NCBI GenBank assembly: GCA_934047225.1 | Contig: OW203984.1 | Location: 9,123,201 to 9,187,200 of the forward strand | DNA: 64,000 nt | From: Ypsolopha sequella | Lineage: Eukaryota; Arthropoda; Insecta; Lepidoptera; Ypsolophidae | Direction: 5' to 3' | Shown here: one piece after another, positions 32,548-44,425 of the stretch | Layout of the letters: every line of letters begins with the position of its first letter | Numbering within the stretch: position 1 is the first letter of the stretch | Notes under the pieces: model-generated | The model's input: only the letters and a program-made list of their open reading frames with translations | Told to the model about the DNA's origin: nothing | Database searches by the model: none | Translations under genes and position numbers: made by a program

Positions 32548-33825
32548 TTTTCCATTCATTTCCATTTGAATATTATTTAGGCTGTCAGATGAATTTACGC
32601 ATTTTCTACAAAGACTCCGCGGCACAAATTCTCGCCCAGAGATATATTTTTCTGGTACTGTGCTGAAATCTGGTACGCAGCTGATCTATAATAAGACAAG
32701 CATTCCGGTAAAGATACCTAAAGTTTTGTAGACTTTACACTTAAAGTTCTTACCGGGCTTAAAGATTAACAGTTTCACCTCATCATCTGCCAGCATACTT
32801 TCCCATTAATTCTTCATAGTCGAACCATGTTGAGCAAACTTTAATAACAAACTTAATAAATTTGTGATTTTCTTGGTACGTTCAATATTTGTAGTAGGGA
32901 ATTACGTAATTTAAGTTTCGAATCTCCCTCGCGAAAACAGACTTCTTGAGTTTTTTAATAAGTTTCTTTTATTTTTAGTTGGTAAGATTCCGGAAATTTT
33001 TAGCAGGTTTAATTATATTGTTTTATGTTCATTACACGTAATTTTTTTTATTTTACTTGATTCTTAGACATTTTATGTAAAAACAACATCGTATAAAATA
33101 AATATGATTTTTTTTATTTCTTCAGTAACTTTAACTTGTTGATTTATTTTGTTCATTTGTCTAAAAATAAGTAAAGAGAAAGAGGAAGCTGTTATATGTT
33201 TAAGTATGGGTACATCGTACCACAGTACCTTATACTGTGATAGTACCAACAAAAAGAATTGACAAGCATTGTGATGAAATTGACTTTAGAATAAACTGCA
33301 GCATAATAAATGAATTTATTTAAATTAAAAAGTGACCAAACTTTGTTTTACCAAAACATGTATGGGAATCAAGACAGAAATTCTGGCACGTGCGAAAAAT
33401 TTGTTAGGGTAGATTTCGAGCGATTTTACAAGGCATTTTCTGCTGATGTATATTGTTTATTTTATTGTATTGTTTTTGTTTATTGTGAGCATTCCTTATA
33501 TTACATAGATTTTATTTGATGAGGCTTAGTCGCTCATATTTATATCGCGTGGCATTTATCATACTGTAAACAAAAATCGCAACTGAACAATAATGCTAGA
33601 TTAGCCATCCTGATTGCACATTTTTCAGCATCGTACGCGCAGTATGCTCTGCATTTTGGCAATCTCGCTCGCACGCTTACCCGCACCGTACGCGCCGTAT
33701 TTCATTACAGTATTTCAACAAATGCGGCACGCGTGCGGCGCGTACGATGCCGATAAGTCAGCGATCCACAAAAGATACAAAATGCTCTATTGACAAGTTC
33801 TCAGAGTGATGTTGCACGGAGCAGT
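32548..33825. other. 1.3 kb without a gene; GC-richer palindromic patch near 33.7 kb
   Basis: 33,628-33,755 contains cagcatcgtacgcg and the inverted cgcgtacgatgccg around CGTACGCGCC motifs, so a small decayed palindrome may be present. The 69-codon frame at 33,310-33,519 is AT-rich without motifs. Otherwise featureless. Confidence 0.35.
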
Positions 33826-33986
33826 GGGTCTACCGCGTAATTCTCATTTTCATCAACATCAACTTGAGATTGAAATTTGACGTGCGTGCGACGACGCCCG
33901 CCTAACATGCCATCTCTTTTGCACGCGTTGAATTTCGCATCCATTTGCTTGAAGTTGATACAAATGAGAATTACGCGGTAGAGCCC
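33826..33986. mobile_element. MITE, TIR gggtctaccgcgtaattct, copy 1
   Basis: 161 bp. The left end gggtctaccgcgtaattctc is inverted at the right (gagaattacgcggtagagcc). It shares most of its sequence with 40,886-41,047, including gcgtgcgacgacgcccgcct and aacatgccatctcttttgca. Confidence 0.7.
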
Positions 33987-33989
33987 CTG

Positions 33990-34820
33990 TTTAACATCGA
34001 AGTAAAGTTATGTTTATATCGAATGTTTTAATCTAAAATGTAAATGTAATCTGTTTACCGGTACCCATGGTACAGACTTTCCATGGCCTAGTCTAGGAGC
34101 CACTGAATGCTGCTTCAATTGTAAAACTGTTTATGTTATAAATAATATTTTATCTTTTTTCATTTTTCAATGAAAAATAATATATTTTGAATTCAGAGAA
34201 ATAAATATAGTCTTATTTTTCTAGACTTCTTAGCAAAAACGCAACAATAAAGGTATTGATGACCAAAAATTTGTTTAACATACTTATGTGAAGTTTTTGA
34301 CGCGAAAATTATGTATGATTATATTATGTTTTTATAGCGAAATCCATCTTTTTGGATACTCTAATTGTTATTAAAGTGCATTATAAACTACAAATCAATC
34401 AGAAACAAATTTAATCCAGCTATTTTTGCCAGAATAACCGTCCAGGAGTCAAATTTTATCCTTCGTTAAAAAAGGTCGAACTGGAAGTGACGTACAACTT
34501 TTGAACATGGTTCTCTATACGGATGCGAACAACAAAGTATCCACTTCAAAACGGTATCCTCAGTTGAACTACAGCATTCTTTGTGTCGCGTTCGCAATCA
34601 TTGTTAGTAGTACCTAAGTACTGCTTTTGTTAATATTTAATTAACAAAATGTGAACAAATGAACGAACTTTTCATCGTACGAGTACCGGTCTGCAATATA
34701 TATCGGCTCATTTCAATTCTTAGTACACTCGCGTTATAGTAAACTTAACTGGGTGGCCATTATTATGCAATATTATGCAAACCAGTGTTTGTTTCCGAAG
34801 TCATTGGCGAGAATTTATGT
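33990..34820. other. Non-coding, no feature recognised
   Basis: AT-rich sequence without supported features. Confidence 0.3.
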
Positions 34821-35456
34821 CAATAATCAATAGTATTTTGTGCAACTGTAACATTATTTGAGACATTGGAACAGGAATGCTTGTTTACGAAACGAACGAA
34901 TCCCAACGTCTAATTATGTTCAGTTGCACACAATACTTTATCTACGGTCATCAAAAATATCGTCTTTATCACTACATAGTATAAAACAAAGTTGCTTCCC
35001 GCTGTCTGTCTGTCCTTATGTATGCTTAGATCTTTAAAACTACGCAACGGATTTTGATGCGGTTTTTTTTATTAGATAGAGTGATTCAAGAGGAAGGTTT
35101 ATATGTATAATACATGCCCGTGCGAAGCCTGGGCGGGTCGGTAGTTTATAATATTTTCAACTTACAATTTCACAAAAAATTAGAAGCCCTAAGGTTCATG
35201 AACCTCGGGTGCGTCGTTCCGGGAAAGCTGCCTTGAAGGCCAATCAGGATAAAAGGGACTTAAGAAATAAAGTCTGAAATTATTTCTCGTCTCTGTTTTT
35301 GATTAGAGACCCACTAGCAGTTTTATAATAAATTGGGGCAATGGCAGCGCAGAATTGCGGTGTTATAATGTAATATTATAACATCGGATAAACAATCTAG
35401 GTACTTATAAAACTACTTTTGGTGTTGCAATTGGCTTATTGCAATATGGGAGTAGA
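34821..35456 (+). repeat. Dispersed repeat C, copy 2 (interrupted)
   Basis: Collinear with 11,083-11,537 but split at 34,968/35,145 by a 176-bp Helitron-like insertion. An extra block after ttttgattagagacccacta (about 35,310-35,360) is absent in copy 1. Confidence 0.7.
34969..35144 (+). mobile_element. Helitron-like MITE with verified empty site
   Basis: 176 bp, begins TCACTACATAGTATAAAAC, ends GGGCGGGTCGGTAG and sits between A (34,968) and T (35,145). The related empty site at 11,259/11,260 reads cgtcttta|tttataatatt, exactly the two flanks joined, with no target duplication. 5' TC, 3' near-CTRR after a GC-rich stretch, and A^T insertion without duplication are Helitron hallmarks. A second copy is at 48,673-48,846. 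Confidence 0.8.
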
Positions 35457-35950
35457 CAATAGTTATTTGTTGAGCAAAGTTTTTTTTTTGTTACTGGTGC
35501 CGAGTTTGAATCCCGGGCAAGCGAAGGATTCTGTAATTGGTTCACGAGCGTAGCGAGTGATTGTAAGTTAGAATCAAAATAAACAAAATAAATTTGCTCT
35601 CGTGTGGCACATACAACTTTTTACCTCACTAGCGAGAAAACACAAGATGTAAAGACACCATATTTTCGAATGAACTTATAAGAATTCAATGGTTTTTTTC
35701 TTTGAAAACTCACAACAAAAATAAAACTTTGCTCTCGTGTTGCATTAAAGTATAACTAGTATTATAACTAGCGGGAGCTGTCATGCTAAAACATTTTGTA
35801 AAACGTATTATTACAAGATATTACTGACCGTTTGACTAAGAACTACGCTTGGTTTAAAAATGTCGAATCTGTATCGGTGAAACAGTTGGCATATAGTCAA
35901 CAATAATAATAGGTGAGTGTATTTCCGTTTTGAAAATATAATAGTACCTA
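35457..35950. other. Non-coding with an element fragment
   Basis: 35,868-35,905 (tgtatcggtgaaacagttgg) is a fragment of the foldback arm at 22,605-22,660. gagcgtagcgagtgattg near 35,547 resembles the palindromic core of repeat D. No gene. Confidence 0.35.
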
Positions 35951-36217
35951 TACAAGGTGTAACAGAAAGGTGTAACCATATTTGAAGAGCTTATTCAGTC
36001 AATGGTTTAGAACAATTTTTACTATGAAACAAATCATGTATATCGAAAAAAAAATTACTTGCTGCATGGGAAAATGCAATGCCGCTCGGCCGAAATGTAT
36101 GGAAGGGCAGATTTTTTTTTTGGAGATTTCAAGGTTGGCTTCATAGTAAAAGTTGTTTTATTCCATTGACTGAATAAGCTCTTAAAATATGGTTACACCT
36201 TTCTGTTACACGTTGTA
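35951..36217. mobile_element. Palindromic MITE 'acgtgtaacagaaagg', copy 4
   Basis: 267 bp full-length member: tacaaggtgtaacagaaagg at the left, cctttctgttacacgttgta at the right, and the conserved gccgctcggccgaaatgtat centre. Confidence 0.75.
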
Positions 36218-36514
36218 TATGTAAGTAACTTATTATTGAAGACTTATTCAATAATAATTATCACATCAAGCTTCAATAAGAGTGCATGCTTGCTTATGCT
36301 CACAAATTGACATAGAGTCGTCACTGCACATGTGTGTGTCGCATGAGTTATTCTCACGTCTGCGTCTCTCTCTCCATTCTCATGGCACGGAAATGAGGGA
36401 AGTCTACTCTTTCCGCGTTTCGCTTGAAAATTCTATGTAATTGTTATTGCGTCTGGCGAGATTTTTTTATTTTTTTATATAATAGGGAGTAGACTTATTT
36501 TATTAATCTGTCTA

Positions 36515-36750
36515 ACTTAGTCTGTCCGTCCGTATGTCACGGGTCTCTAGCTCTTAGACGGAATGAGATAGAAACCTGACATTTTTAAATGTTGTGTAAA
36601 TTTAATATTGACTCAAAACAGAATTTTGATTGTAAAATGTAATTTCATTATTTTTCAGGAATATAGAGCCGAAAAAAACTTTACCCTAGCATGTGGGGTG
36701 TCATCGTCTAGAGCTCATTAAGAAGAGTATAAATATTAATATATTTTTTA
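36515..36750 (-). repeat. Inverted partner of 17,500-17,725
   Basis: Contains gtcacgggtctctagctctt and ctagcatgtggggtg, the reverse of blocks in the long dispersed repeat at 17,191-18,165. Internal part of the 'gggttccgtacc' family; ends not visible here. Confidence 0.5.
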
Positions 36751-36796
36751 AACGTTAATGTTCAACTATCAAAGTTGCCATTTTTAGACTTGAAAA

Positions 36797-37004
36797 AAAT
36801 GTTGGTATGTGGCAGTTGACACCAATTAGTTCAGTATAAGTGAGGTTTATAAAGATGATGAATATTTTTATGAGTAAAGTTAAATCAGCATTTTAAGTTA
36901 GTATGGAGGAGATCATAACTAATTGTGTAATACAATTTCAAACTCTTGCTTTATAAACCTCACTAATACTGAACTATTGGCGTCAATTGACACAGACCAA
37001 AATC
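36797..37004. mobile_element. Palindromic MITE 'gacgccaatagt', copy 2
   Basis: Left gtggcagttgacaccaatta with gaggtttataaag, right ctttataaacctc with attggcgtcaattgacac. Longer preserved inverted arms than copy 1 at 31,661. Followed by the same gcactttgcgctaag stretch. Confidence 0.6.
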
Positions 37005-37177
37005 TTTTTCAATTTTAAATTTATGAACAAGATAAACAAAGTTAATTTATGCACTTTGCGCTAAGCTACTGGTGTTTCACCTTAAATCCCATACTGTGAC
37101 GTGAATATATCAGGTGTGTGTGACTTCGCTATTGTAAATACGTTTCAATATCTTACATTTATGCCATGATGTAATCA

Positions 37178-37335
37178 CGGGCAAAAGCTAGCCAGCACTA
37201 TTATTATTTTTTGTACAAATATTTTAGGATTAATATGGAGGAAGCGAAAGAAGTGTATCGGGATCGTAGCAGACAAAGATATGTGGTCTCTGTCTATCCT
37301 ATTAGGTGTGGCGTGAAATGTACGTGTAGTTTTTT
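37178..37335 (+). mobile_element. Possible LINE 3' coding scrap next to a Helitron-like end
   Basis: cacgggcaaaagctag (37,178-37,193) looks like a Helitron-type 3' end. Just after it, ATGGAGGAAGCGAAAGAAG opens a frame (MEEAKEVYRDRSRQRYVVS) that resembles the last residues of a common lepidopteran retrotransposon protein I know by sight. No larger frame is left. Weak, from memory. Confidence 0.3.
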
Positions 37336-37474
37336 TACGCAGTCTGCTTATTTCGCTAAGAAAATGCAGCATAGAATAAATATACTATATCAAAGCTTTT
37401 CCTTCTGGCTAGATTCTGCTTCTAAGGAAGGTAATATTTATTACGGAAAATCCTCATCTCTGAATCTCTTATAA

Positions 37475-38540
37475 TGCAGTTTGTGAATTAAGATTTATAA
37501 TAAGAATTTACAACTTTGCATTTTGTATGTTTCTTCATTTTTTTCCCTTTGATCTAATAATCAACGTTCTATGGCTTATAATCAGTTATCGGAAATTGAA
37601 ATGCTTTTTTTGTGCTAAAGTTTGATTGCATGGAAAGGACTTTTATATAGGAAAATAAATTATGAACTCGAAAATAGTGCAACATGCATATTTTTTTGCA
37701 AACGTTTCTAATATAGAAAAAAAGGAATTTAATTGTTATCAAAATAATGCCTTAAAATAAAATTTTCTACCACTAAAGTGCAATTACACAAAGTAGGAAG
37801 GCAAAGGGAACTTAGTCCATACAGTCGTGATTTATAATATTGATGTGAGAATATGTTTTTTTTTAAACTCTAAATTCTAGTAGTCCAGTCCGTAACATTT
37901 GCCTGAACAACCAACTGTAAAAATGTCCCACAATCTTTTCAATTCATTCATACTCACAATGCATGTTGGCTGCTATTCATACGAAATGTGTATGCGCTTG
38001 AAAGAGGTTTGCTCTGATGGTGAAAAATTCCGTATTTTAATAGAAATCTCACCTGAGTTCGGCACTTGATGCTTTTTTCTAGACTATTAAAAGATCTTTT
38101 TAAAACTAGCTGACTAGCTTTTTTCTGATTACATGGGAATTTATTAAAATTCCTTCTAAGTGGATGTCTATGTCATATAAAGAAACTACGTAATGTTCAG
38201 TCCTTCATGTTCTTAGGTCCAGCCGTTATGTCTGGGCGTTATAATTATTTCTAAATTTTTATTGAACAGTATACTGAGTAACGTCTCTATCCCATACTCA
38301 TGGATCAAACACAAAGGGGCTATCTCCTTTGTGTTGTGTGTTTGTCTTAACAAAGTTTTAGCGTCCATAACTTTTCAATTTCAGGAACAAATCAAAAATT
38401 GTCTCGGTTTTGGTTTCGTATTAAAAATAGCAAAACCAAATTTGGTTGTGAACCCTAATGTTTAACTGTACGACATTCACCTGAAGTAGCATTACGGCCC
38501 CGTGGCCTAAAAACAGCCAAACCTAGGAAATCATTGTGTG
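37475..38540. other. 1.1 kb without recognised genes
   Basis: AT-rich; no supported feature. Short frames on both strands lack motifs. Confidence 0.35.
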
Positions 38541-38544
38541 TTAA

Positions 38545-39221
38545 GAGCACCGTGCTCGCCCCTTGTGGTTTATTTGTCCAAGGCTCACCCGAACTCCCAA
38601 TTTGCGCTGTTTGCTGATAATATGCTTATTTATTAATATTCGCCTATATTTTGAATTTTGGTTATTTATACCGTACATTAAGGTGAGGAATTGGTAAACT
38701 TTTAATCTCAAATCGGCGCCTTAGGGGAGCGGAATGAGGGAAACTGACTCGCTCGTGAACTAGTTTATACCGCAAGGTTTTATGCGCCAAAACGGTATTT
38801 ATCGTTTAAATCAAAGAATATCGCTAATGTTACAAATCCACTTACCATTTTACTTGTACTAAGACTAATCTGTACAGAGATTTTTGAGGCTTAAATCTGT
38901 CTCGTATCCTTGTAAAATGAAAATCGTTGGTTTTAAAGTGCAGCTTTTGTCATTATTTTATCTGCTGTAAAAGTTAACCAATCAATAAAAACAATAACGA
39001 AAATTATGTCAACGTCATTTTAAATGAAATGCATAAATATCAAATCCAAATGTTTTGTAATGGCTGAGGAATATTGAGATCCGTGTCGCCAATATTTTCA
39101 ATGCGTCGTCTCTTTTAACCTAAGACCAAAATTTACATACACAAAAGTTAAAAGTAATAAATTTCATGATTTAATTTTTAACAAACAGCGCAAATTGGGA
39201 GTTCTGGCGAACACGGTGCCC
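38545..39221. mobile_element. TTAA-flanked element, piggyBac-like
   Basis: 677 bp bounded by TTAA on both sides (38,541-38,544 and 39,222-39,225). The ends are inverted: gagcaccgtgctcgcc at the left against ggcgaacacggtgccc at the right, then cgaactcccaatttgcgctg against cagcgcaaattgggagttct. The left arm has an extra 28 bp between the two blocks. TTAA duplication points to the piggyBac superfamily. No transposase inside, so it is non-autonomous. Confidence 0.6.
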
Positions 39222-39225
39222 TTAA

Positions 39226-40885
39226 GATTAATAATCAGCTTCATTGATTTAACCACATTTTCAACATAATTTTCTAAGAACAAAATATTGGGAAATTTTA
39301 CGTCCTTTTATCCATTTATTTTGGACGAACGTTAAAGTTTCAGAAAGAACGAGTTCTCCACGTCTATACTTGCACTACCAAATTTTTCTGTTCGACTTTA
39401 CTGCTTTGTAATAGGAGCGAATATTTTACCGTCGTTACGAATGAGAGTATTGCAGAGTGTCGCCGTGAGCGACTTCTCAACCAGTGTTGCCACAATTATA
39501 TATTTTGTTATCTTAAATGTAAAAACAGGGCTGCAAGTAATGTAGCATGGACTTGTTTGCCCTACAATAACTGTTTAAAGTATCTGTTGGCAAATAAAGA
39601 AATTTATTAAAATTAACGGTGAGCAAACAAAGAACTAAATGATTGAAATTCTTAATTTTTATGAAATGTTAATTTTAGGAAAAAAGAAAAGAGACAAAAC
39701 CATATTATAAATAGAGCCCACCCGTCCTCCTTCTCACGAATCGTTATGTACGTAAGATGTAGATAAATTGTAGATATTTATTTTCAAACATTCCGAATTT
39801 TTGTTCAGATCAGTGCGCTTAAACAAACATATCCATAACCATTGAATAAATTAGGTTTTTAGAGGGCACAAATTATTATGGCTCAGCAAGTGCTTGATTA
39901 CACTTTTGCTCTAAAATATAGTACTTTCCAAAACATAAGAGACCGACGGAGAATTCATTCAAATTAAAATTGCCTATCAAGCGCAATACCAAAATCATTT
40001 GCAATTAGAGCATTATATCCACCATATAATGCTGTTATTCCGATTAAGACAGTATTTATTTAGGTTCCTGTATATTTTTCTCTCCAAAATACTTACCTGA
40101 AGCGAATTGCATTTCGCACATTTTGCAGCGTTAATGGCCTGTTTTCTTCTTATTTGTTTTGTATTAAAAACAATAATACGTATAATATTGTTCGAGCGAA
40201 ACATAGCCGTATAATATATTTAACTTCTCAAGTTTTGTAGGAGAATTTCAACACGGCATTTTTTTTTGTAAATATGAGTTAAAAAAATGGTTGCTAGATT
40301 CATCCGAAAAAGTAAAAAGGTGGCGACACCGGTCTCAACATTTGTATAGTGAGCCTCTCAACTCTCGGCTTTATGCCATCCATCCTGGAGAATACTTGAC
40401 ACGGCATCCGATGTGAAACACTGTTATGTTTCTACACCCTCCTTGGATTTGATGTTTGTTGTGCCCTACCTTGTATTAATAAAGCTTAAAATATTACAAA
40501 TGAAGTATGTTTTAGGGTTCCGTCACAAAATGGAAATCCTTATGCGAAACTTCAGTTCTGTATGTCTGTTTGCCCGTGGCATTACCCAAAACAACTGGGC
40601 CGAGTAAGTCAAAATTTACTCAGGCCAGTTGGTGAATTAATTTGGGATATCCGGGGAAAATACGAAATATCTTTGATGCTGTAACGAGTCAGGACATATT
40701 GGAGATAATATGAAAATTATCGCTACATGTCGGTGATGACCAAAGCAGTACATTGTTGGTGACGGCACTTAACTCATTCAGTTATTGACTTTCAATAACA
40801 ATTGTAGAACATTAGATACGGATTAGAAGCGTGCCTTGTAAAATTAGACGGGCTAACAGACTTCTGTGATGAAGAATAAGAACAA
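39226..40885. other. 1.7 kb without recognised genes
   Basis: Mostly AT-rich. A fragment of the 'gggttccgtacc' family (tagggttccgtcacaaaatg near 40,512) is present. No gene or RNA feature supported. Confidence 0.35.
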
Positions 40886-41047
40886 GCGGGTCTACTACAT
40901 AATTCTGATTTTCATCAACATCAACTTGAGATTGAAATTTGACAAGCGTGCGACGACGCCCGCCTAACATGCCATCTCTTTTGCACGCACGTCAAATTTC
41001 ATCTCAAGTTGATGTTGATGAAAATCAGAATTACGCGGTAGACCCGC
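40886..41047. mobile_element. MITE, TIR gcgggtctac, copy 2
   Basis: 162 bp. gcgggtctactacataattc at the left and gaattacgcggtagacccgc at the right; long inner arms (catcaacatcaacttgagat and its inverse) pair. Same family as 33,826-33,986. A 75-codon frame runs from inside it into downstream DNA. Confidence 0.7.
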
Positions 41048-41754
41048 AGGTCTTGGATACAGTCGTCCACATTTACGACGTAAACATTGAAGGTTGTGAA
41101 ATTCGTAAAAAGTCCAATAATTATTACTACAAATCCAATTCCACTCAAACCGACGAGTACGTATAAAAGAACCAAGTTTTCTTGTTTAATATTTCTAACC
41201 TAATAATTCAACCATAAAAGAACACACTCCACGGTAACTGAGCAAAAAAAAAAAAGGGAGAGGCAAAAAATTCGCAAAACATCTCACAGATTTCTCCAAA
41301 AACTTTCCCTGTGCTATGAAATTAAGTGGGGCAAACAATTCCTGTCATTGTATTATGTATGCTTGGCTTACGGTTTGACAAGCTTTGCCCTCAAAGGATA
41401 AAGTTTTACTCCTGCCTATACCCTCGGATATTAAAAACTTCCGAATGATTTCAATAAGCTTTTGATGTACCTAATCGATTTTATTTTGCTTTTGACAATT
41501 TTGACAGTTCATAAAGTTGCTTGATAGGGTTTCAAATCAGCGTGTTAATTGCGGTGGAAATTAATTTTGGAGTATTTTGAATGCTGATATTTTGTTAATA
41601 GATGTTTAAGACGGTCGCTGTCATAAAAGAACTGAACAATTTTAAAAAGGGATAAGTTAAAAAAAATATGTTACGACCTTTTTCATTTTGATCATTAAAA
41701 TTAATTATTTTTACAAGATTTTTGTGGTCAGTTAGATAATTTATTCTTTGATAT
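41048..41754. other. Non-coding; one protein-like stretch
   Basis: 41,048-41,166 stays open after the MITE and reads like protein (VVHIYDVNIEGCEIRKKSN), then stops at 41,164. It might be a remnant exon, but no splice sites or homology are evident. The rest is featureless apart from an A-rich run near 41,246. Confidence 0.25.
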
Positions 41755-41756
41755 GA

Positions 41757-41956
41757 TTTTAATTTCATAACTCGACCAATTAACAAACTAGCCATTGATT
41801 GCCATTGATTGGCCACATTATACCCGTATTATGTGGTGGTACGGAACCCTTAGTGCGCGAGTCCAACTCGCACTTGCCCGGTTTTTTATTACATTATAAG
41901 CTATGAAGTGTAACTACTAGTTTGTTAATTGCTCGAGTAATAAAATTAAAATCACA
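41757..41956. mobile_element. Palindrome carrying a 'gggttccgtacc' repeat end
   Basis: ttttaatttcataactcgac and caattaacaaactag (41,757-41,792) are inverted at 41,919-41,956 (ctagtttgttaattg, ctcgagtaataaaattaaaa). Between them lies an inverted end of the dispersed repeat (tacggaacccttagtgcgcg, agtccaactcgcacttg; 41,835-41,880). Confidence 0.5.
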
Positions 41957-42029
41957 TCCAAGTAACTTTTAAGGTTTTAGAAAGGTACTGAAATGGTTCT
42001 AATACCTTTGTATGAAAATCAAGGGCCTA

Positions 42030-42249
42030 TTATGTATCTTTAGTTGCCATTTGAACTGGGTGCCTATCATCAAAAACATAGATATACTATCGAATTCCGA
42101 TTGTCTAAGGATATGTTCGCACTTGAAGTGACGACACAGTTCTTAAATAGTTCAATACCCACTAATAGCAATTTTGAAAGTTCCATTTTTAGCTATGTTT
42201 TTGATGATAGGCACCTAGTCCAGTTGGCAACTAAAGATACAGAATAGAG
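42030..42249. mobile_element. MITE, TIR tgtatctttagttgcc, copy 2
   Basis: 220 bp. tgtatctttagttgcc at the left, ggcaactaaagataca at the right, catcaaaaacatag / ctatgtttttgatgat inside. Partner of 12,229-12,454. Confidence 0.7.
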
Positions 42250-44315
42250 GGGCTGCTCATAAGTCTTATATTAATTTCTTGAGTGCAAAAAGGGCCCACG
42301 TTGTAGACCAAAAGTTCTGACATACGGCTTATTAAACCTAAATCTCGAAATGGTTTTAATAATTTAATCTAAGTGAATTTGATGGTATTCCGATTCTACC
42401 AACCTCTATCTATCGATTCGAGAAAGTTGAACGTTCAAACAGTTGCTCAAGTTGGCTTAAAATCAATTGTGTCGCGGTATTTCGGTCTCCTGTGCTTGTA
42501 GTGTTACCATGTTTTAAGAGTTGAAGGGGAAAGAAGACAACAGACTGAGTAATTTTGTTGCTATAATCAGGATAACCAGAGCTATAAAAAAAAAACTCTA
42601 CCGTTTTTCTAACGTTTATGAAATAAGTTTGAACAAACCGCGTCAATTTATTTATTTATTTACTGTAAATAAAATCTTTTGTAACCCTCAGTTTTACTCT
42701 ATTTCAGACTTATTATTGATTTTCCCTCGAGAATAGATTTCTAGATTACGTTGGTTTTTACTTTTCAAATTTGTTTGAATAATATCTAGCGAATTTAAAA
42801 AATAACGTGTTTTTATTTCAATTAAAAGGCAAGATATTAAATAAAACCTTGGTTTTTTTAAGAGCGCGTGATATTTTGGTTGTCGTAACAGCCACGACTC
42901 AGAGCGTGCTATTTTAAACAAGAATGAAACGTTATAGAGCTCAGTTTCACTTGATGCAAAATGAAGTGCTCAATCTCAAGTCACCCATGCCCTGCCCATA
43001 ATGTTGTAGCATTCACGGACATCAGTACTATTTCATTGCATCTCATAAATACTCCGCTATGCGAGCACGTACGCTTCGATTAGATAAATTTGACAGATAG
43101 AATCGATACATTCTAAACGATTCTAAACAACCCTTATTGCAATAAAATAAGAGTTACATTTTTATTTATCGAATCGATGTCGAGTCGATACCAAGTTCAT
43201 GCTAGTACCCCTGGTTCTATTCGTAACAGATAAATAGTGTCTACGTGACAAAATGGTGTTTTAATGCATTTATTTTAAATGTAATTTAGTGCCCTAAATT
43301 AATTACAGATGGGCATTTAAAATATAATGTAGCTCACCGAGTTTGCCAAAGTACTAAATAAGCATTGTTTAGTAGATGAGCCTCAAATATACATAAATTG
43401 TCACGACATGAAACCCCGAGGGAGTGTCAGGCGAGTTACGAGCTGAGACTGTGAAGTGTAATCCACAGTCAGCACGTGTACACGTTTTACCGACGATTAT
43501 AATAATTCAAGCATAAATATGAACCCATAGCTTAAGGGGCAGGTAGTCACCAACGACCTTGAGTCGACCTGTGTCTGTACAAATATCGACAAAAACTAAA
43601 TTGAAATAACGTTTATATCAACGCGCACTGCATTAGGACATCGCAGGGTCTCCGGATAGCGCAAAATAGTAAAAATAATACATGGACGCGATGGACGGAA
43701 AAAAAAATCCATAGATGATTTTTGTAAGCAATATTTTTCTAGTATTTTATTGCAAGAAGCATACAAATACCTCAGTGGTTTCAAAGAAATAACCAATTTT
43801 ATATATTTTAGTTTAAAAACAGATTGACTCTGAACTATATTTTCATACCATTTTTTGAACGCAAGGATAATTTTCAGAAATGAGTTTTTTTCCTCATGCT
43901 TTCTGTAACACTATATATATTTTTCATAATTTTTAAACATCTAATTTAAAAGAAATACCGTTATCAGTAAGAGTAATTTTCGGATGACGCTGGAAGAAGC
44001 GCCTTAACCTTCGTTGAGCCTGTGACCTCCGGATCAGTAGTCGAAACGTGTTAAACACTTGACCACAGAGGCGATAAAGCATCAAATAATAAAAAAAATA
44101 CATAATAATATTTAACAAAATTTTGTCAAACAAAATTAACGTATCTTTAAAAAAACCAACGCATCAGCTATAAATTCTATCAACTTAAACGTCCACGCCA
44201 TTCACGAAAAAATTAAAACCAAAAAGTCCGTCAAAACCCCCAATATGCTGACCCTACGCAAAGATAAGAGCAAGCGTGTCGCACTCAAGCGGAGCGTGCG
44301 AGTAACAATACGCTT
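42250..44315. other. 2 kb without recognised genes; one dispersed repeat
   Basis: 42,855-42,990 is an inverted copy of repeat E (13,060-13,190), including ggttgtcgtaacagcc. 43,580-43,640 shares attgaaataacgtttatatc with 20,800. No coding feature supported. Confidence 0.35.
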
Positions 44316-44425
44316 CCGCCGATGACGCCGCCGCCGCCGCCGCCGCCGCCGCGCCGCGCCGCGCCGGCCGGCATCGGCACCGCGGCGGGGCGCGGCGGCG
44401 GCGCGTTCGTTGCCCGCAGCCGGAT
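44316..44425. other. GC-rich island with (GCC)n
   Basis: About 110 bp of very high G+C in an otherwise AT-rich window: a run of ccg/gcc at 44,326-44,350, then gcgccgcgccgcgcc and gcggcggcgcg. An ATG at 44,322 opens 46 codons starting with poly-Pro and Arg/Ala. On the other strand a poly-Gly stretch reads through. In insects such islands often mark a first exon or promoter, so a host gene could start here. I see no splice structure that proves it. Confidence 0.35.

Noticed and set aside
40939..41166. 75-codon frame starting within a MITE
   Set aside because: The start and first third lie in MITE sequence. The rest is protein-like but unsupported by splice sites.
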